Positions 17,036-27,286 of a stretch of 37,607 nucleotides of DNA are shown one piece after another (positions within the stretch are counted from its first letter, which is position 1; each line of letters begins with the position of its first letter). The position numbers and the translations under genes were made by a program. The notes beneath the pieces were generated by a model. It searched no databases and was not told the DNA's origin. It was given only the letters and a program-made list of their open reading frames with translations. This DNA is from Hadesarchaea archaeon (GTDB taxonomy: Archaea > Hadarchaeota > Hadarchaeia > Hadarchaeales > Hadarchaeaceae). The stretch is taken from NCBI GenBank assembly GCA_030601675.1, contig JAUWBN010000012.1, forward strand, positions 1 to 37,607. Reading direction: 5' to 3'.

Positions 17036-17734
17036 CTACCATCCAAAGAACAACCGTGTCGCGAGTTCGCTGGGCAATCCTGCGGTTTCTATTTTTTCGG
17101 CAGTGTTTTTCACGTCGTAGTCGACCCTATGGAAGCTTGTCTTTACCTCCTCACCCAAATTTAGGATCGCATAGCTAGCTCGGGGGTCGCGATCGCGCGG
17201 CTGCCCCACACCGCCGGGATTGATCACGAGTTTCCCAAAAATCACATGCTCCATCGGCATGTGGGTGTGCCCGAGCATGACGATGTCTGCATCCAGATCG
17301 CGGACGAGCTCCGCGAGCACGCGGTTCGGGATATCTGGAAAGATGTACTCGTTGAGCGGGTCGCGGGGGCTCCCATGCACCATGTACAGCCTTTGCTTTC
17401 CGTAGGTCAGTTCAAGATGAGTTGGGAGGTTCGACAGGTACTCGAGGTTTTCCTTGTGTAGATGCTCGGCGGTCCAGAGCGCCGCTTGGGCAGCGAGCGG
17501 GTTGAAGCCCCGCACATCTCGCGTCACGGCCGCGTAATCGTGGTTCCCCATCACCGTTTGCATTCGCTTTGCCCTAGCCAACTTCACCACCTCGTTTGGT
17601 TCGACAGCATAACCAACCAAGTCGCCAGCGCAGATGAGTTGGTCTACGCGCGGCATGTCCTTGAGCACGGCCTCGAGCGCCGCGAGGTTCGAGTGGGGGT
17701 CTGCTATCAAGCCAATTTTCATCGCTGTCACCAA
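17036..17734 (-). CDS. metallophosphoesterase (YfcE/MJ0936-like)
   Basis: LIADPHSNLAALEAVL, CAGDLVGYAVEP, VMGNHDYA, VHGSPRDPLNEY, LGHTHMP, INPGGVGQPRD. Confidence 0.88.
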   Translation of the reverse strand: MVTAMKIGLIADPHSNLAALEAVLKDMPRVDQLICAGDLVGYAVEPNEVVKLARAKRMQTVMGNHDYAAVTRDVRGFNPLAAQAALWTAEHLHKENLEYLSNLPTHLELTYGKQRLYMVHGSPRDPLNEYIFPDIPNRVLAELVRDLDADIVMLGHTHMPMEHVIFGKLVINPGGVGQPRDRDPRASYAILNLGEEVKTSFHRVDYDVKNTAEKIETAGLPSELATRLFFGW

Positions 17735-17814
17735 AAGAATAGGGTCAAAGCTTGTTTAAATCCGCCGACCACACCACACAAATTTAAGGCGGCGAACCGA
17801 GTTATTTTGGTGCT

Positions 17815-18534
17815 ATGACCCGAATCATAACTTTCGCGTCGAGCAAGGGGGGCACGGGCAAGACCTCCGTGGTCGTCAACCTAGGGGTGGCGATGGCCCA
17901 GCTGGGGCAGAAGGTCGTGCTCCTAGATGCAGACATAACGATGGCCAACCTAGCCCTCATGCTCGGCCTGGAGGGGCAGAAGACGACTCTGCACGATGTG
18001 CTCGCGGGGGAGGCTAGGCTCTCGAAAGCGATTTATGATGGCCCCCAAGGCGTGAGGGTCGTACCATCTGGGATATCGCTCAACGGTATCCGGCGAGCAA
18101 GGCTCGAGCGCCTCAGAAAGGTGGTCGCGGGGCTGGCGAGGAAATCAAAATTCCTGCTGATCGATGCTCCATCGGGCCTGGACCGGGACGCGATCGTGGC
18201 GCTCACGATGGCGCAGGAGGTAATCCTCGTGGTCACGCCCGATATATCCTCCTTATCCAACGCGCTCAAGACGAAAATGGTCGCGGAGCGGTTGGGTGTG
18301 AAATTGACGGGAGTGATAGTTAATCGAGCCACCGGTAGGCGTGTTGACATCCCGGGCGACGACATCGCATCGACGCTTGAGCTCCCGGTGCTCGCGACCA
18401 TCCCCGAGGACTCGGAAGTGAGGCACTCCGCGGCTTTTGGGGAGCCAGTGGTCACCTATCGTTCCCGTTCGCCGGCCACGCATGAGTTCAAGAAGCTGGC
18501 GGCGACGCTTGTGAAGGCTAGCCCCGCAGGCTGA
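17815..18534 (+). CDS. MinD/ParA-family ATPase
   Basis: SSKGGTGKTSVVVNLGVAMAQLGQKVVLLDADITMANLALMLGLE deviant Walker A. Confidence 0.92.
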   Translation: MTRIITFASSKGGTGKTSVVVNLGVAMAQLGQKVVLLDADITMANLALMLGLEGQKTTLHDVLAGEARLSKAIYDGPQGVRVVPSGISLNGIRRARLERLRKVVAGLARKSKFLLIDAPSGLDRDAIVALTMAQEVILVVTPDISSLSNALKTKMVAERLGVKLTGVIVNRATGRRVDIPGDDIASTLELPVLATIPEDSEVRHSAAFGEPVVTYRSRSPATHEFKKLAATLVKASPAG

Positions 18535-19207
18535 TAATTTTTTCAACGGCTTCCACGACGCCCTTCCCGTGGGGCTCCTTGGTCACGTAAGTGCATACGC
18601 GCTTCACCGCTTCGTCCGAGTTCGCCACCGCGAAGCTCAGCCCCGCAACCTCCAACATTTCGATGTCGTTCGGCCCGTCCCCCACGGCCGCCACTTCGAC
18701 CAACGAAACCTTTAGGAGCGAGGCGACCTTCCGGAGCGCGTTCCCCTTGTTCACGTTTGGGCTTCGGAGGTGGATCGCGAAGCCCGAGTCGACGGCAACC
18801 AAGTCGAGCCCCTCACGCCTGAAGAGATCTTCAGCGGCATCCGCTTTGATCGCGCGCTTTAGGGTCAGGCCCGTGAGGCGTGCCGCAGAGCTCCGGGTCT
18901 GCTCTAGGGGGCCGAATTCCCGCTCCAGCGCGGCCAGCCCGCGGTCGGCATCGACACGGTCACCTAGTATGTGCTCCCGCTTGCCGGGCGGATCGAACAC
19001 GACCCCTCCGTCCTCGGCTATTAGCGGCCCCGAGGTTCCGAGCAGGGTCGCGGCGGTTTCCGCGAATGCCAGCATGTTTCCCGTCGCGAGCACCACGGGC
19101 AGGCCCAAACTCTCGGCCTTTCGAAGGGCACCCACGGCGGCGATATCAAGTTTTCGATCTCTAAACGTCAGCGTGCCGTCGATGTCAACAGCAACAAACC
19201 TGATCAA
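18518..19207 (-). CDS. HAD-family phosphatase, phosphoglycolate phosphatase-like
   Basis: AVDIDGTLTFRDRKLD, VLATGN, AAVGDGPNDIEMLEVAG. Confidence 0.87.
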   Translation of the reverse strand: MIRFVAVDIDGTLTFRDRKLDIAAVGALRKAESLGLPVVLATGNMLAFAETAATLLGTSGPLIAEDGGVVFDPPGKREHILGDRVDADRGLAALEREFGPLEQTRSSAARLTGLTLKRAIKADAAEDLFRREGLDLVAVDSGFAIHLRSPNVNKGNALRKVASLLKVSLVEVAAVGDGPNDIEMLEVAGLSFAVANSDEAVKRVCTYVTKEPHGKGVVEAVEKIISLRG

Positions 19208-19219
19208 ATTCCCACCGAC

Positions 19220-20170
19220 TCAGTCCCTTATCCCTTGCCCGGTGATCATGAAGACCGCCTCGGCCTCGGGCAGGTTGGGGCTGTCGAAGATCCGCGCGAT
19301 CCGCTTTCCGCCTTTGGACTTTCGGAGGTAGACGCGGGTCGTGGCGGAGTGGGCGAGCACGTGCCCCCCGATCGGTCGGGTGGGGTCCCCGAAGAAAATG
19401 TCGGGCCTCGCCATCACTTGGTTCGTCACGAAGATGGCTACGTCGTGGAGGTCGGCTGTTCGATGGAGCGTCAGGAGGTGGCGGTTCAACTTCTGCTGAC
19501 GGTTGGCCAGAGCTCCCCGGCCAATGTACTCGGCCCGGAAGTGTGAGGTAAGGGAATCGATCACCATGAGGCGTACATTTTCCTCCTCGATCTTCTCCTC
19601 GGCCTTCTCAGCTATCAGGATCTGCTGGTCGGTGTTGTACGACCTTATGTAAAGGACGTTCTGGAGGGTCTTCATCGGGTCGAGGTTGAGACCGACCGCC
19701 ATGTCTCGGATTCGTTCGGGCCTGAATGTATTTTCGGTATCGATGTAAATCGCCTTTGCCCCCAGCCCTCCCTGCTCCGGGGGCTGCTGGACGTTGACGC
19801 AGAGCTGGTGGGCTATCTGGGTCTTTCCTGATCCAAATTCACCGAAAACCTCGGTCACGGCTTGGGTCTCGATCCCGCCGCCGAGCAGGGTGTCGAGCTG
19901 CTCGCTACTCGTGGTTATCAATCCAATTTTTTCCCGACGCTCGAGAACCTTGTCGGCGGTAACGAAGATGCCGAACTCCGCGATCTCCCCAGCGGCGGCG
20001 ATTATCTTTTTTGCTTGCACCTCGCCTAGCTCGGCAGCTTCGTGCAACTCGGCTACCGCGGCCACGGCGATCGATTCGATCGTCCGATATCCAGCTTCGC
20101 GAAGCTTCTCAGCGGTCGCCTCGCCAACTCCAGGCAAACTTTCAATCGAGCGCTTCACTTCCTCGGCCAA
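19220..20170 (-). CDS. radA: DNA repair and recombination protein RadA
   Basis: N-terminal Hh[45 protein letters not shown]. Confidence 0.97.
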   Translation of the reverse strand: MAEEVKRSIESLPGVGEATAEKLREAGYRTIESIAVAAVAELHEAAELGEVQAKKIIAAAGEIAEFGIFVTADKVLERREKIGLITTSSEQLDTLLGGGIETQAVTEVFGEFGSGKTQIAHQLCVNVQQPPEQGGLGAKAIYIDTENTFRPERIRDMAVGLNLDPMKTLQNVLYIRSYNTDQQILIAEKAEEKIEEENVRLMVIDSLTSHFRAEYIGRGALANRQQKLNRHLLTLHRTADLHDVAIFVTNQVMARPDIFFGDPTRPIGGHVLAHSATTRVYLRKSKGGKRIARIFDSPNLPEAEAVFMITGQGIRD

Positions 20171-20191
20171 AAACTAACCCCCGTTATATCT

Positions 20192-22261
20192 TCACTTTCC
20201 CTCTTTTATCTTTTTGAGCAGCGCCCGCGCCTCCTGTTTCGGCTCGGGGAACTGCACGTCGCTCACCCGGAGTTCGAGCTGATCGAAGTACTTGTCGTGG
20301 CGGGTCGTTCCCGTGAGAACGAGCTCCCGCCCGGCCAGCTTGAACTTGTCGTAGAGCTCGGCCAAGTCAGGGGTGCTCTTGAATAGCTCGAAGACCTGTT
20401 GTGCCCCCATGCCGAGCAAGCGTTCCGCGACCTTGCCGAAGAGGGCGACTCGGAGGTTGTCGGTGCCATCGTCGAGCACGAAGCTCAGCACAACACGATG
20501 TTCCGGGGTCACGATTTTCCCACACTCCTCGCACATCAAGCTGGTGTCAACGCTCCCGAGGCTTCGTCCGCAGTCGGGACAGATGTCGAATACAGGGCGC
20601 CGGTGGAAGACCCGCATCACGGTTCCTCGGACTTGAACCCTCATCCCCTCCTTCTGGATGTCGGCGATGCCTATCTGTTCGGGTGCGGGTGCGGCGAGCT
20701 TGATCACGTCCGCGGGCGGCAGTTCTTCGCCTGTGGCCGGATTTAGCTCGAGCTGTCCCTGCTTGCCGAAGTGGAGTTCGGGCTGGCCAAAGAGGCCCAG
20801 CGTGCTGTAGCAGTCGATGAGCCTGATGACGTCACCAACCTTGATGCCGGCCACCCTATCCGCGTGCTCGTGCCAAAACGATGTCCTCGTCGCACCCGTT
20901 TGGTCGCCAATAGTTATGGACGCGACTTTTCCCTTGCTGCCATCGGCTCGGGTGAACTCACGCGAGGGGGTGACCTCGATCACCCTTCCGATTACCTCGA
21001 GCGCGTCCATGTTCGGCTCGAGCTCGCCGATTTTTATGCGGCTTGGCTTGAGTGCCTCGATGGTCACGCCGGGTGGGTTTACTTCAACCCGGGCGACCTT
21101 GCCGACATGTACCTCTGGTTTACCGGCCAAGCCGGTGCGCGTGTAGGCATTGTGCAGGAGCACGACATCGTTCTGCTGTAGGTTCTGCGCGAGCTCAGCC
21201 GCGCTGTCCCAGAAGGAAGCGCGAACGGTGCCCGTCTCGTCCGCGAGGATTACGCTGATGACCTTCCCGGGCCTTCCATCGTCCCGCTTGAACTCCTGCA
21301 GCGGGAGCTTTCGCCTGACCCTCGCCGCGAGGTCGACCGTCGGCATGCTGGCCTCGAGCTCCTCTAGCTTGAGCAACCGCTCGGCCAGCTCGGGTAGCTC
21401 CGCCACTTCTGGCTCGGACGGATTCAGGAGCAGGCGCCCACGCGAGCCCAAGCTGAGCTCAGGCCCGTCCCTCAACCCGGGCCGTACCGACGCGTTTTCG
21501 AGCTTCACAGCTGTCCCCAGCTTGAGGTCCTTCACGAGGTCTGTCCGCTCGTCCCAGAGGGAGACCCGCACCTGACCTGTCGAGTCCATGAGCATGAGGC
21601 TCGCGACCTTGCCCGTGCTTCCATCGGGGCGCTCAAATTCCCTTATGTCACTCGTCGCCACCACCCTACCGATGATGTCCACCTCAGCGAGCTCGAGTTT
21701 GAGGTCCGCAACCCTGACCTTCGTTTCGACGAGCGGCGGGAGGTCCGACACGCGCGGGTCGTCTGGGTTCACGAGCAGGGAACCTCGCATCCCAAGGCTG
21801 AGTTCGGCCCCCTTGTTCAATCCACGGCGCACGTAGGCGTTTTTGACTTGGACGGCATCCCCCTTCCGGACCTTGTCCCCCTCGATCAGCGAGGTTTTGT
21901 CGTCCCACAGCGCGATCCTGATTTGCCCGGTTTTATCTTGGAGCAGCAGGCTTCCCACGCGCCCGGCATTGCCGCTCTGGCGCTGGAACTCGCGCGGTTC
22001 GTAGATGCGGATGACCCGAGCGACGATGTCAACCTTGGACATCCCTGGGATGAGGTCCTCGATGCGCAGCGCTCGGACTTCAGGTTCCTTCTTCTCGAAG
22101 ACGACACCCAGCTCTCGCCCGATGATGTTGGCCGCGCCCTCGAGGGTCACGAAACCGCTGAGTTCGTCCTGCTTCTGCCGGATGCGTTGCATGATCTCGT
22201 CGTAGCTTATCTTAGCGTGAGCTAGAATCTCTTGGACCATTTGTTCAAAATTTAGCTCCAT
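20192..22261 (-). CDS. rpa: replication protein A-like multi-OB-fold ssDNA-binding protein with C-terminal zinc finger
   Basis: Repeated OB units (VASLMLMDSTGQVRVSLWDERTDLV etc.), CPDCGRSLGSVDTSLMCEECG. Confidence 0.9.
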   Translation of the reverse strand: MELNFEQMVQEILAHAKISYDEIMQRIRQKQDELSGFVTLEGAANIIGRELGVVFEKKEPEVRALRIEDLIPGMSKVDIVARVIRIYEPREFQRQSGNAGRVGSLLLQDKTGQIRIALWDDKTSLIEGDKVRKGDAVQVKNAYVRRGLNKGAELSLGMRGSLLVNPDDPRVSDLPPLVETKVRVADLKLELAEVDIIGRVVATSDIREFERPDGSTGKVASLMLMDSTGQVRVSLWDERTDLVKDLKLGTAVKLENASVRPGLRDGPELSLGSRGRLLLNPSEPEVAELPELAERLLKLEELEASMPTVDLAARVRRKLPLQEFKRDDGRPGKVISVILADETGTVRASFWDSAAELAQNLQQNDVVLLHNAYTRTGLAGKPEVHVGKVARVEVNPPGVTIEALKPSRIKIGELEPNMDALEVIGRVIEVTPSREFTRADGSKGKVASITIGDQTGATRTSFWHEHADRVAGIKVGDVIRLIDCYSTLGLFGQPELHFGKQGQLELNPATGEELPPADVIKLAAPAPEQIGIADIQKEGMRVQVRGTVMRVFHRRPVFDICPDCGRSLGSVDTSLMCEECGKIVTPEHRVVLSFVLDDGTDNLRVALFGKVAERLLGMGAQQVFELFKSTPDLAELYDKFKLAGRELVLTGTTRHDKYFDQLELRVSDVQFPEPKQEARALLKKIKEGK

Positions 22262-22470
22262 GATCCAGCCTCATAACAATTGTCAGCTTCTCGCTTAAAG
22301 GGATTTTTGAGGAGAGGTGAGTGAAAGTATTCAGGCCCGATGACGAAAATTGCAGGCGCACCTTTTCACACCTTTAAATAGTTTAAATATTCCTTTCACC
22401 GACCTCTCTCTTCCGAAGCGGATAAATTATTTTTAGCGACGGGGGTGGATCAAACTTGAAATTTTAGTAG

Positions 22471-22548
22471 TGGTGGACCGGGCGGGATTTGAACCCGCGA
22501 CCTCCCGCATGCCAAGCGGACGATCGTACCAGACTGATCTACCGGCCC
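22471..22548 (-). tRNA. tRNA-Ala (anticodon GGC), CCA encoded
   Basis: Reverse complement GGGCCGGTAGATCAGTCTGGTACGATCGTCCGCTTGGCATGCGGGAGGTCGCGGGTTCAAATCCCGCCCGGTCCACCA; cloverleaf with G3-U70. Confidence 0.95.
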
Positions 22549-22613
22549 ACCGAAAAAAGTTGTCGCATGAGCTTAAGAAATTTTGTGATTGTCCAACGTT
22601 AGACAGACATCAG

Positions 22614-22808
22614 CTAACGAAGCCGCAGCCCTTGAATAGTTTTTACCTTCCAGTTGTAGCGCTTGATGCGACGCGAGCGCCCGTAACCGCAGGCCGCGCA
22701 GACCCCCCGCTGGACGTGGTAAGCTCGCCTCCCGCAGCGTCGACAACGAATGTGCACGACCTTGTGGCGCTTGCCCATCGATGGAGTACCCTTGACCATT
22801 TCCCTCAC
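22614..22808 (-). CDS. rpl37e: ribosomal protein L37e
   Basis: [47 protein letters not shown]. Confidence 0.95.
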   Translation of the reverse strand: MREMVKGTPSMGKRHKVVHIRCRRCGRRAYHVQRGVCAACGYGRSRRIKRYNWKVKTIQGLRLR

Positions 22809-23098
22809 CCAGCCGGCGAGATGAAGACGACCGAGTCGCCCCGGATCACCATCGTCCCGTAACGCTTCGCCGCCTCTCCGCCTTGAATCTCCTCGGCATC
22901 CTCTATCACCAAATTGATGTGCACGTCAAAGCCGCTTAGCTTTCCCCTGAGCTCTCGGCCGCCCTTGAGCCCCACGATCACCGATGACCCCAAGGCGCGG
23001 TTGAGCACATCGAGAGGTCGCTGCGCCATGAAAATCATCAATTCTTCGCTAGCTGCGTATTTAACCTTATCGAGCCACTTTTGTTTGATGCCACCCAA
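22805..23098 (-). CDS. LSm (Sm-like) RNA-binding protein
   Basis: [43 protein letters not shown] ... [15 protein letters not shown]. Confidence 0.93.
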   Translation of the reverse strand: MGGIKQKWLDKVKYAASEELMIFMAQRPLDVLNRALGSSVIVGLKGGRELRGKLSGFDVHINLVIEDAEEIQGGEAAKRYGTMVIRGDSVVFISPAG

Positions 23099-23573
23099 GC
23101 GCCGTTATCACGCGCGAAAAGCTTTGCTCAAGCAACTTACACGGGAAGTCGTCGAGAAGTTTGGCGAGCCCACGGCTGAACTTTTGAAGGGAGCAATCGA
23201 GGTCTTGGAGCTGGAAGAGGGCAGGGAGCTCATCTTAGCCGGTGGTGAAGCGCTCTTGTTCAGGTTGAGCGGCGGGATTTTTCCGACGCTAAAATCACTC
23301 GATCGAATCCCGTTAAAGCGCGTGGTCGTTGATATGGGAGCGGTGCCTCATGTCGCCAACGGGGCTGACGTCATGGCCCCAGGGGTGGTTTCCGCGGACG
23401 GGGAAGTCGCTCCAGGGGAAGGCGTGGTGATCGTGGACGAACGACACGGCAAGCCAATTGCGGTTGGACAAGCGCTCGTGCCAGGGGCCGAGATGCGAGG
23501 CCCGAGGGGGAAGGTGATCAAGAACCTGCATCACGTCGGCGATGAAATGTGGCAGTTTCAAGCAAAGGGTTAA
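23088..23573 (+). CDS. PUA-domain RNA-binding protein
   Basis: [11 protein letters not shown] start; [25 protein letters not shown] motif; true start likely at 23088 inside ORF 22914-23573. Confidence 0.85.
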   Translation: MPPKRRYHARKALLKQLTREVVEKFGEPTAELLKGAIEVLELEEGRELILAGGEALLFRLSGGIFPTLKSLDRIPLKRVVVDMGAVPHVANGADVMAPGVVSADGEVAPGEGVVIVDERHGKPIAVGQALVPGAEMRGPRGKVIKNLHHVGDEMWQFQAKG

Positions 23574-23612
23574 ATAGTTTGAGAGCCATCGACCATTTGC
23601 TAGGGTGATAGT

Positions 23613-23996
23613 TTGAAATCCTTGAAAAGGCTGTTAGGGAGTAAGTCCGAGGTAAAGCCTGAGACGGTCGAGGAAGTACCGATAATGGAGGTTGAGGAAA
23701 AGGTCGTTGGCAGGCCGAGTGGCATCAGCGAGCTCGAGCCCATCTACGTCAAGAGTATGGATCTTCACAGCCTCGTCGACGTCCAGGAGGTCGCGGACCA
23801 ACTCCGAGCTGGCAATATCATGGTCCTCGACATCACCACGCTCATGAACCAAGACCCCGGTGAACTCAAGCGGGCAATCGACCAGCTGAAGGGGATTTGC
23901 CAGGCCATAGGTGGGGACGTGGGCCGCCTGACGGAATCAAAGGTAATAGCCACCCCCAGGTTCATCAACATCCAGTTCAAAAAAGCCATCGCATAA
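23613..23996 (+). CDS. sepF: SepF-like cell division protein
   Basis: YVKSMDLHSLVDVQEVADQLRAGNIMVLDITTLMNQDPGELKRAIDQLKGICQAIGGDVGRL. Confidence 0.85.
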   Translation: MKSLKRLLGSKSEVKPETVEEVPIMEVEEKVVGRPSGISELEPIYVKSMDLHSLVDVQEVADQLRAGNIMVLDITTLMNQDPGELKRAIDQLKGICQAIGGDVGRLTESKVIATPRFINIQFKKAIA

Positions 23997-24011
23997 CTTT
24001 TTGGTGAACTC

Positions 24012-24590
24012 ATGCCGAAGAGGGAGTTTTTGCTCCCTATCGAGCGTTGTCCCATATGTGGAGCCAATGGCACTTTTCACGTCAAGGGCAGGATTGACCA
24101 CATCCCATATTTCGGCGAGATGATGCAGACCTCCGCGAGCTGCACCAGCTGTAAGTTCAGGCACGCGGACGTCATGTGTTTGGGTGAGCGCCCCCCGCTG
24201 CGTTACGAGTTTCAAGTTACATCCGAGGAAGACCTCAAGGTCAGGGTCGTGAAGTCGAGTACGGGAACGATCAAGCTGCCAGAGCTCGGGGTGACCGTAG
24301 AGCCAGGGCCGGCGAGCCAAGGCTACGTGTCGAACGTCGAGGGGGTGCTCGGTCGCGTCAAGGAGGCGATAGAGCTGGCAATCGAGGGGGTCGATGCTGT
24401 CAGGCGCCGGCGAGGCAAAGCGAGGATCAAAAAGCTCGATGAGGTGTGCGCCGGGAAGCGTAGGGCTAGGCTGATTCTCATGGACCCATTCGGGCACAGC
24501 GCGATCGTGGACGAGCGGGCTAGGAAACGCAAGCTGACTAAACGGGAGTTAGCATCGCTTGGGCGGACTAGCCGCATGCGTGCAGCTTGA
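24012..24590 (+). CDS. ZPR1-type zinc finger protein
   Basis: CPICGANGTFHVKGRIDHIPYFGEMMQTSASCTSCKFRHADVM. Confidence 0.88.
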   Translation: MPKREFLLPIERCPICGANGTFHVKGRIDHIPYFGEMMQTSASCTSCKFRHADVMCLGERPPLRYEFQVTSEEDLKVRVVKSSTGTIKLPELGVTVEPGPASQGYVSNVEGVLGRVKEAIELAIEGVDAVRRRRGKARIKKLDEVCAGKRRARLILMDPFGHSAIVDERARKRKLTKRELASLGRTSRMRAA

Positions 24591-24628
24591 GGAAGACACC
24601 CGTCGTTTGGTGTCGTAAATAAGACGCG

Positions 24629-26551
24629 CTAGTGGAGCCTGAGGGTCTCCAAGTTTCGGGGCGCCTTCGTCTCGACATTGAAAAGTTTGTGCAGCGCGCT
24701 CGCCAAGTCGATACACTTGTTCTCATCGCCGTGGACACATATGATGCGCTGCGGTCTGGGTGAGGCCCTCCGCATGTAGTTCAGCAGCTGGGCCCGATCC
24801 GAGTGCCCGCTGAACCCCTCGACCGTTCGGATTTCCATGTCAACCTTTACCTCCACCACCCTCCCCTTCTCGCTGCGCAGGGGGACCTCGCGCCATCCCT
24901 TCTGGATGCGTCGCCCGAGGGAGCCCTCACACTGGTACCCGACGAAGACAAGGGCGTTGCGCGGGTCGGGTGCAAGGGTCTTGAAGTACTCGAGCACAGG
25001 CCCTCCAGCCATCATCCCCGCCGTCGATACGATCACCGCTGGGTCGCCATCGATCACCTGCGCGCGCTGCTCGGGGCTAGTCACCCTCTTGAAGAGCTCG
25101 GAAAGGAACGGGTTCTCATCCACTTGGAATATCCGATCCCGCAGCTCTTGGGACAGGTATTCGGGGTAAGCCGTGTGGATAGCCGTTGCCTCCCATATCA
25201 TCCCATCCAAGTAAACAGGTATCCCATCGAGCATCCCCCTCCGCTTGCAGTCCTCGAGCAGGACCATTATTTCCTGCGCGCGCCCGACCGCGAATGCCGG
25301 CACGACGACTTTGCCCCCTCGTTTCGTGGTCTCGGTCACGATCCGGATGAATTCTTTCTCGGCGTCCGCGCGGAAGGGCTGGATGTCCTCAGCGCCCCCA
25401 TAGGTACTGTCCATGACGAGAGTCTCCAGGCGGGGGAACGTGCAGACAGCAGGGGAGAAGAGACGCGTGCGGTCGAACTTCAGATCACCCGTGTACACGA
25501 GGTTGTAGAGCCCCTCACCGATGTGGACGTGCACGACGGAGGAACCCAGGATGTGCCCTGCGTTGTGGAAGGTAATCCGGATGTCGGGCGCGATGTCGGT
25601 GACCTCACCGTAGTCGAGCGGGATGCAGTAGCGAATGAAAGTGTGGATGTCCCGCTTGTTGTAGGGGAGCGGTCGATCCTCGCGCTCCGCTATGTCCACG
25701 TAATCCAGCTGCAGGAGCACGGCGAGGTCGCGCGTGGCAGGGGTGCAGTAGACCGGACCCTCGAACCCGTACTTGTAGAGATAGGGGATGAACCCACAGT
25801 GGTCTAGGTGGGAGTGGGTGAGGATCACCGCATCCAGTTCGGGCAGCCTGACCTCGGGGACCTCTAGGTGGGGAAAAGCCCGATCCTCGGACGCGACGTT
25901 TACACCACAGTCGAACATGACACGGCTTTCAGGGGTTTGGAGCAAAAACGAAGAGCGTCCTACTTCGCGCGACCCCCCAAGGGTCGTGAAGCGAATCCAG
26001 TCGCCCTTGCCCTTGTGCTCGCGGTGGATCCGCCTGCCTATCTTCCGCAGGTTGTTGCGTCGCTCGGCACCCGCTTGGATCATCGAGAGGCGGATGTTTC
26101 GCACGATGTCCGACTTGATAGGCGGCGCCCGGACCACCCGGGGCGTCCAGCTGATCGTTCGCATTATCTCGCGGAGCAGAGAGCCCCCCTTGCCTATGGC
26201 TATTCCGGGCTTCTGCGCCTCGATGGTGACCTCCCCCACATTTTTGCTGAAAATTATATCGGTTATCCCAGCCTCGGCGGGGACGAGGCGTCGGATGTCC
26301 TTCTCAGCTTTTTCGGACTCGGTCAGGATCCCAGAGTCTGGACGGAGGATTATCCGTTTCCGGATCTTGCGCGCGAGCTCTTTTATCGCCTCACCGTTCT
26401 CCATAAGAAGGTCAAGGTTCTTGCAGTAGAACACGACCCTCGGCCCCTCGAAATCTATATCGGAGATCGCGCCGGCGAAGGGAGTTTCATCTAGCACAAT
26501 TCGTTTGATTTCCTTCAATAGTTCCTCCGCAGCCATGCGGCCACCTTTCAA
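24629..26551 (-). CDS. KH-domain/beta-CASP metallo-beta-lactamase ribonuclease (archaeal CPSF1 family)
   Basis: KH region GIAIGKGGSLLREIM; LTHSHLDHCGFIP; beta-CASP motifs; 640 aa. Confidence 0.95.
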   Translation of the reverse strand: MKGGRMAAEELLKEIKRIVLDETPFAGAISDIDFEGPRVVFYCKNLDLLMENGEAIKELARKIRKRIILRPDSGILTESEKAEKDIRRLVPAEAGITDIIFSKNVGEVTIEAQKPGIAIGKGGSLLREIMRTISWTPRVVRAPPIKSDIVRNIRLSMIQAGAERRNNLRKIGRRIHREHKGKGDWIRFTTLGGSREVGRSSFLLQTPESRVMFDCGVNVASEDRAFPHLEVPEVRLPELDAVILTHSHLDHCGFIPYLYKYGFEGPVYCTPATRDLAVLLQLDYVDIAEREDRPLPYNKRDIHTFIRYCIPLDYGEVTDIAPDIRITFHNAGHILGSSVVHVHIGEGLYNLVYTGDLKFDRTRLFSPAVCTFPRLETLVMDSTYGGAEDIQPFRADAEKEFIRIVTETTKRGGKVVVPAFAVGRAQEIMVLLEDCKRRGMLDGIPVYLDGMIWEATAIHTAYPEYLSQELRDRIFQVDENPFLSELFKRVTSPEQRAQVIDGDPAVIVSTAGMMAGGPVLEYFKTLAPDPRNALVFVGYQCEGSLGRRIQKGWREVPLRSEKGRVVEVKVDMEIRTVEGFSGHSDRAQLLNYMRRASPRPQRIICVHGDENKCIDLASALHKLFNVETKAPRNLETLRLH

Positions 26552-26561
26552 ACAGTTTAGC

Positions 26562-27227
26562 CTAAGCCAACTTTTTTATCTTTTCGGGCGAGAGTTCTCG
26601 ATACCCCTTCCTCGTTATCGCGGCGACCATGACCTCGTTGCCCGTGGCGATGTCGCGCTTCATCGCCGTTCGCACGGCCTTGATCGCGATGGGCAAGGCT
26701 TCCTCGATGCTCATGCCCTCCCTGAACTCGGTCTCGAGCACACCATAGGCAACAGGCGAACCTGAACCCGTGGCTATCATGGTTTCCTCAGTTAGGGTGC
26801 CGTCGAGGTCGATGAAGAACAGCTTGGAACCGGAGATATCTGCACCCCCGACCAGCAGGTTCGCGATGTAGGGAAATAAGCTGTACGCGTGGAGGATGTT
26901 GGCCGCGAGCTTGGCACTTGCTCGCACGTTCATGGGAACTCCCTCGCGCATCAGATGATACCCGGCCTCGACCTGGAGTATGTTTACCAAACTCTGAGTG
27001 TCCGCGACTCCTCCCGCGGTGGTGGCGCCGATGGTATCGGCTATCTTGAACACCTTTCGCGCCTGCTTGCTCGCCACGAGGTAGCCCATTGTGGCCCGGG
27101 TATCCGTAGCGAACACCACGCCGTCCTTGCACGCGAGCCCAACGGTTGTCGTGCCTTCGAGATGTTTGAGCTTTGGTTTCTCCAAGCCTATACCTCGCTT
27201 GAAAAGATGCTGCACTAGAAGCAGCAA
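26562..27227 (-). CDS. psmB: proteasome beta subunit
   Basis: LEGTTTVGLACKDGVVFATDTRATMGYLVASKQARKVFKI (autocleavage Thr). Confidence 0.95.
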   Translation of the reverse strand: MLLLVQHLFKRGIGLEKPKLKHLEGTTTVGLACKDGVVFATDTRATMGYLVASKQARKVFKIADTIGATTAGGVADTQSLVNILQVEAGYHLMREGVPMNVRASAKLAANILHAYSLFPYIANLLVGGADISGSKLFFIDLDGTLTEETMIATGSGSPVAYGVLETEFREGMSIEEALPIAIKAVRTAMKRDIATGNEVMVAAITRKGYRELSPEKIKKLA

Positions 27228-27286
27228 TAGAGAGCTGGCATTATCTGTATATAAAGTTTATCGCCAACAGAAGTGCTGGTAGGCTC

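Noticed and set aside
22470-22862. ORF with VDRAGFEPATSRMPSGRSYQTD
   Set aside because: Classic false ORF antisense to a tRNA gene (tRNA-Ala), continuing antisense to L37e
24803-25807. 334-aa ORF antisense to the KH/beta-CASP gene
   Set aside because: GC-rich shadow ORF; the opposite strand encodes an unmistakable conserved protein
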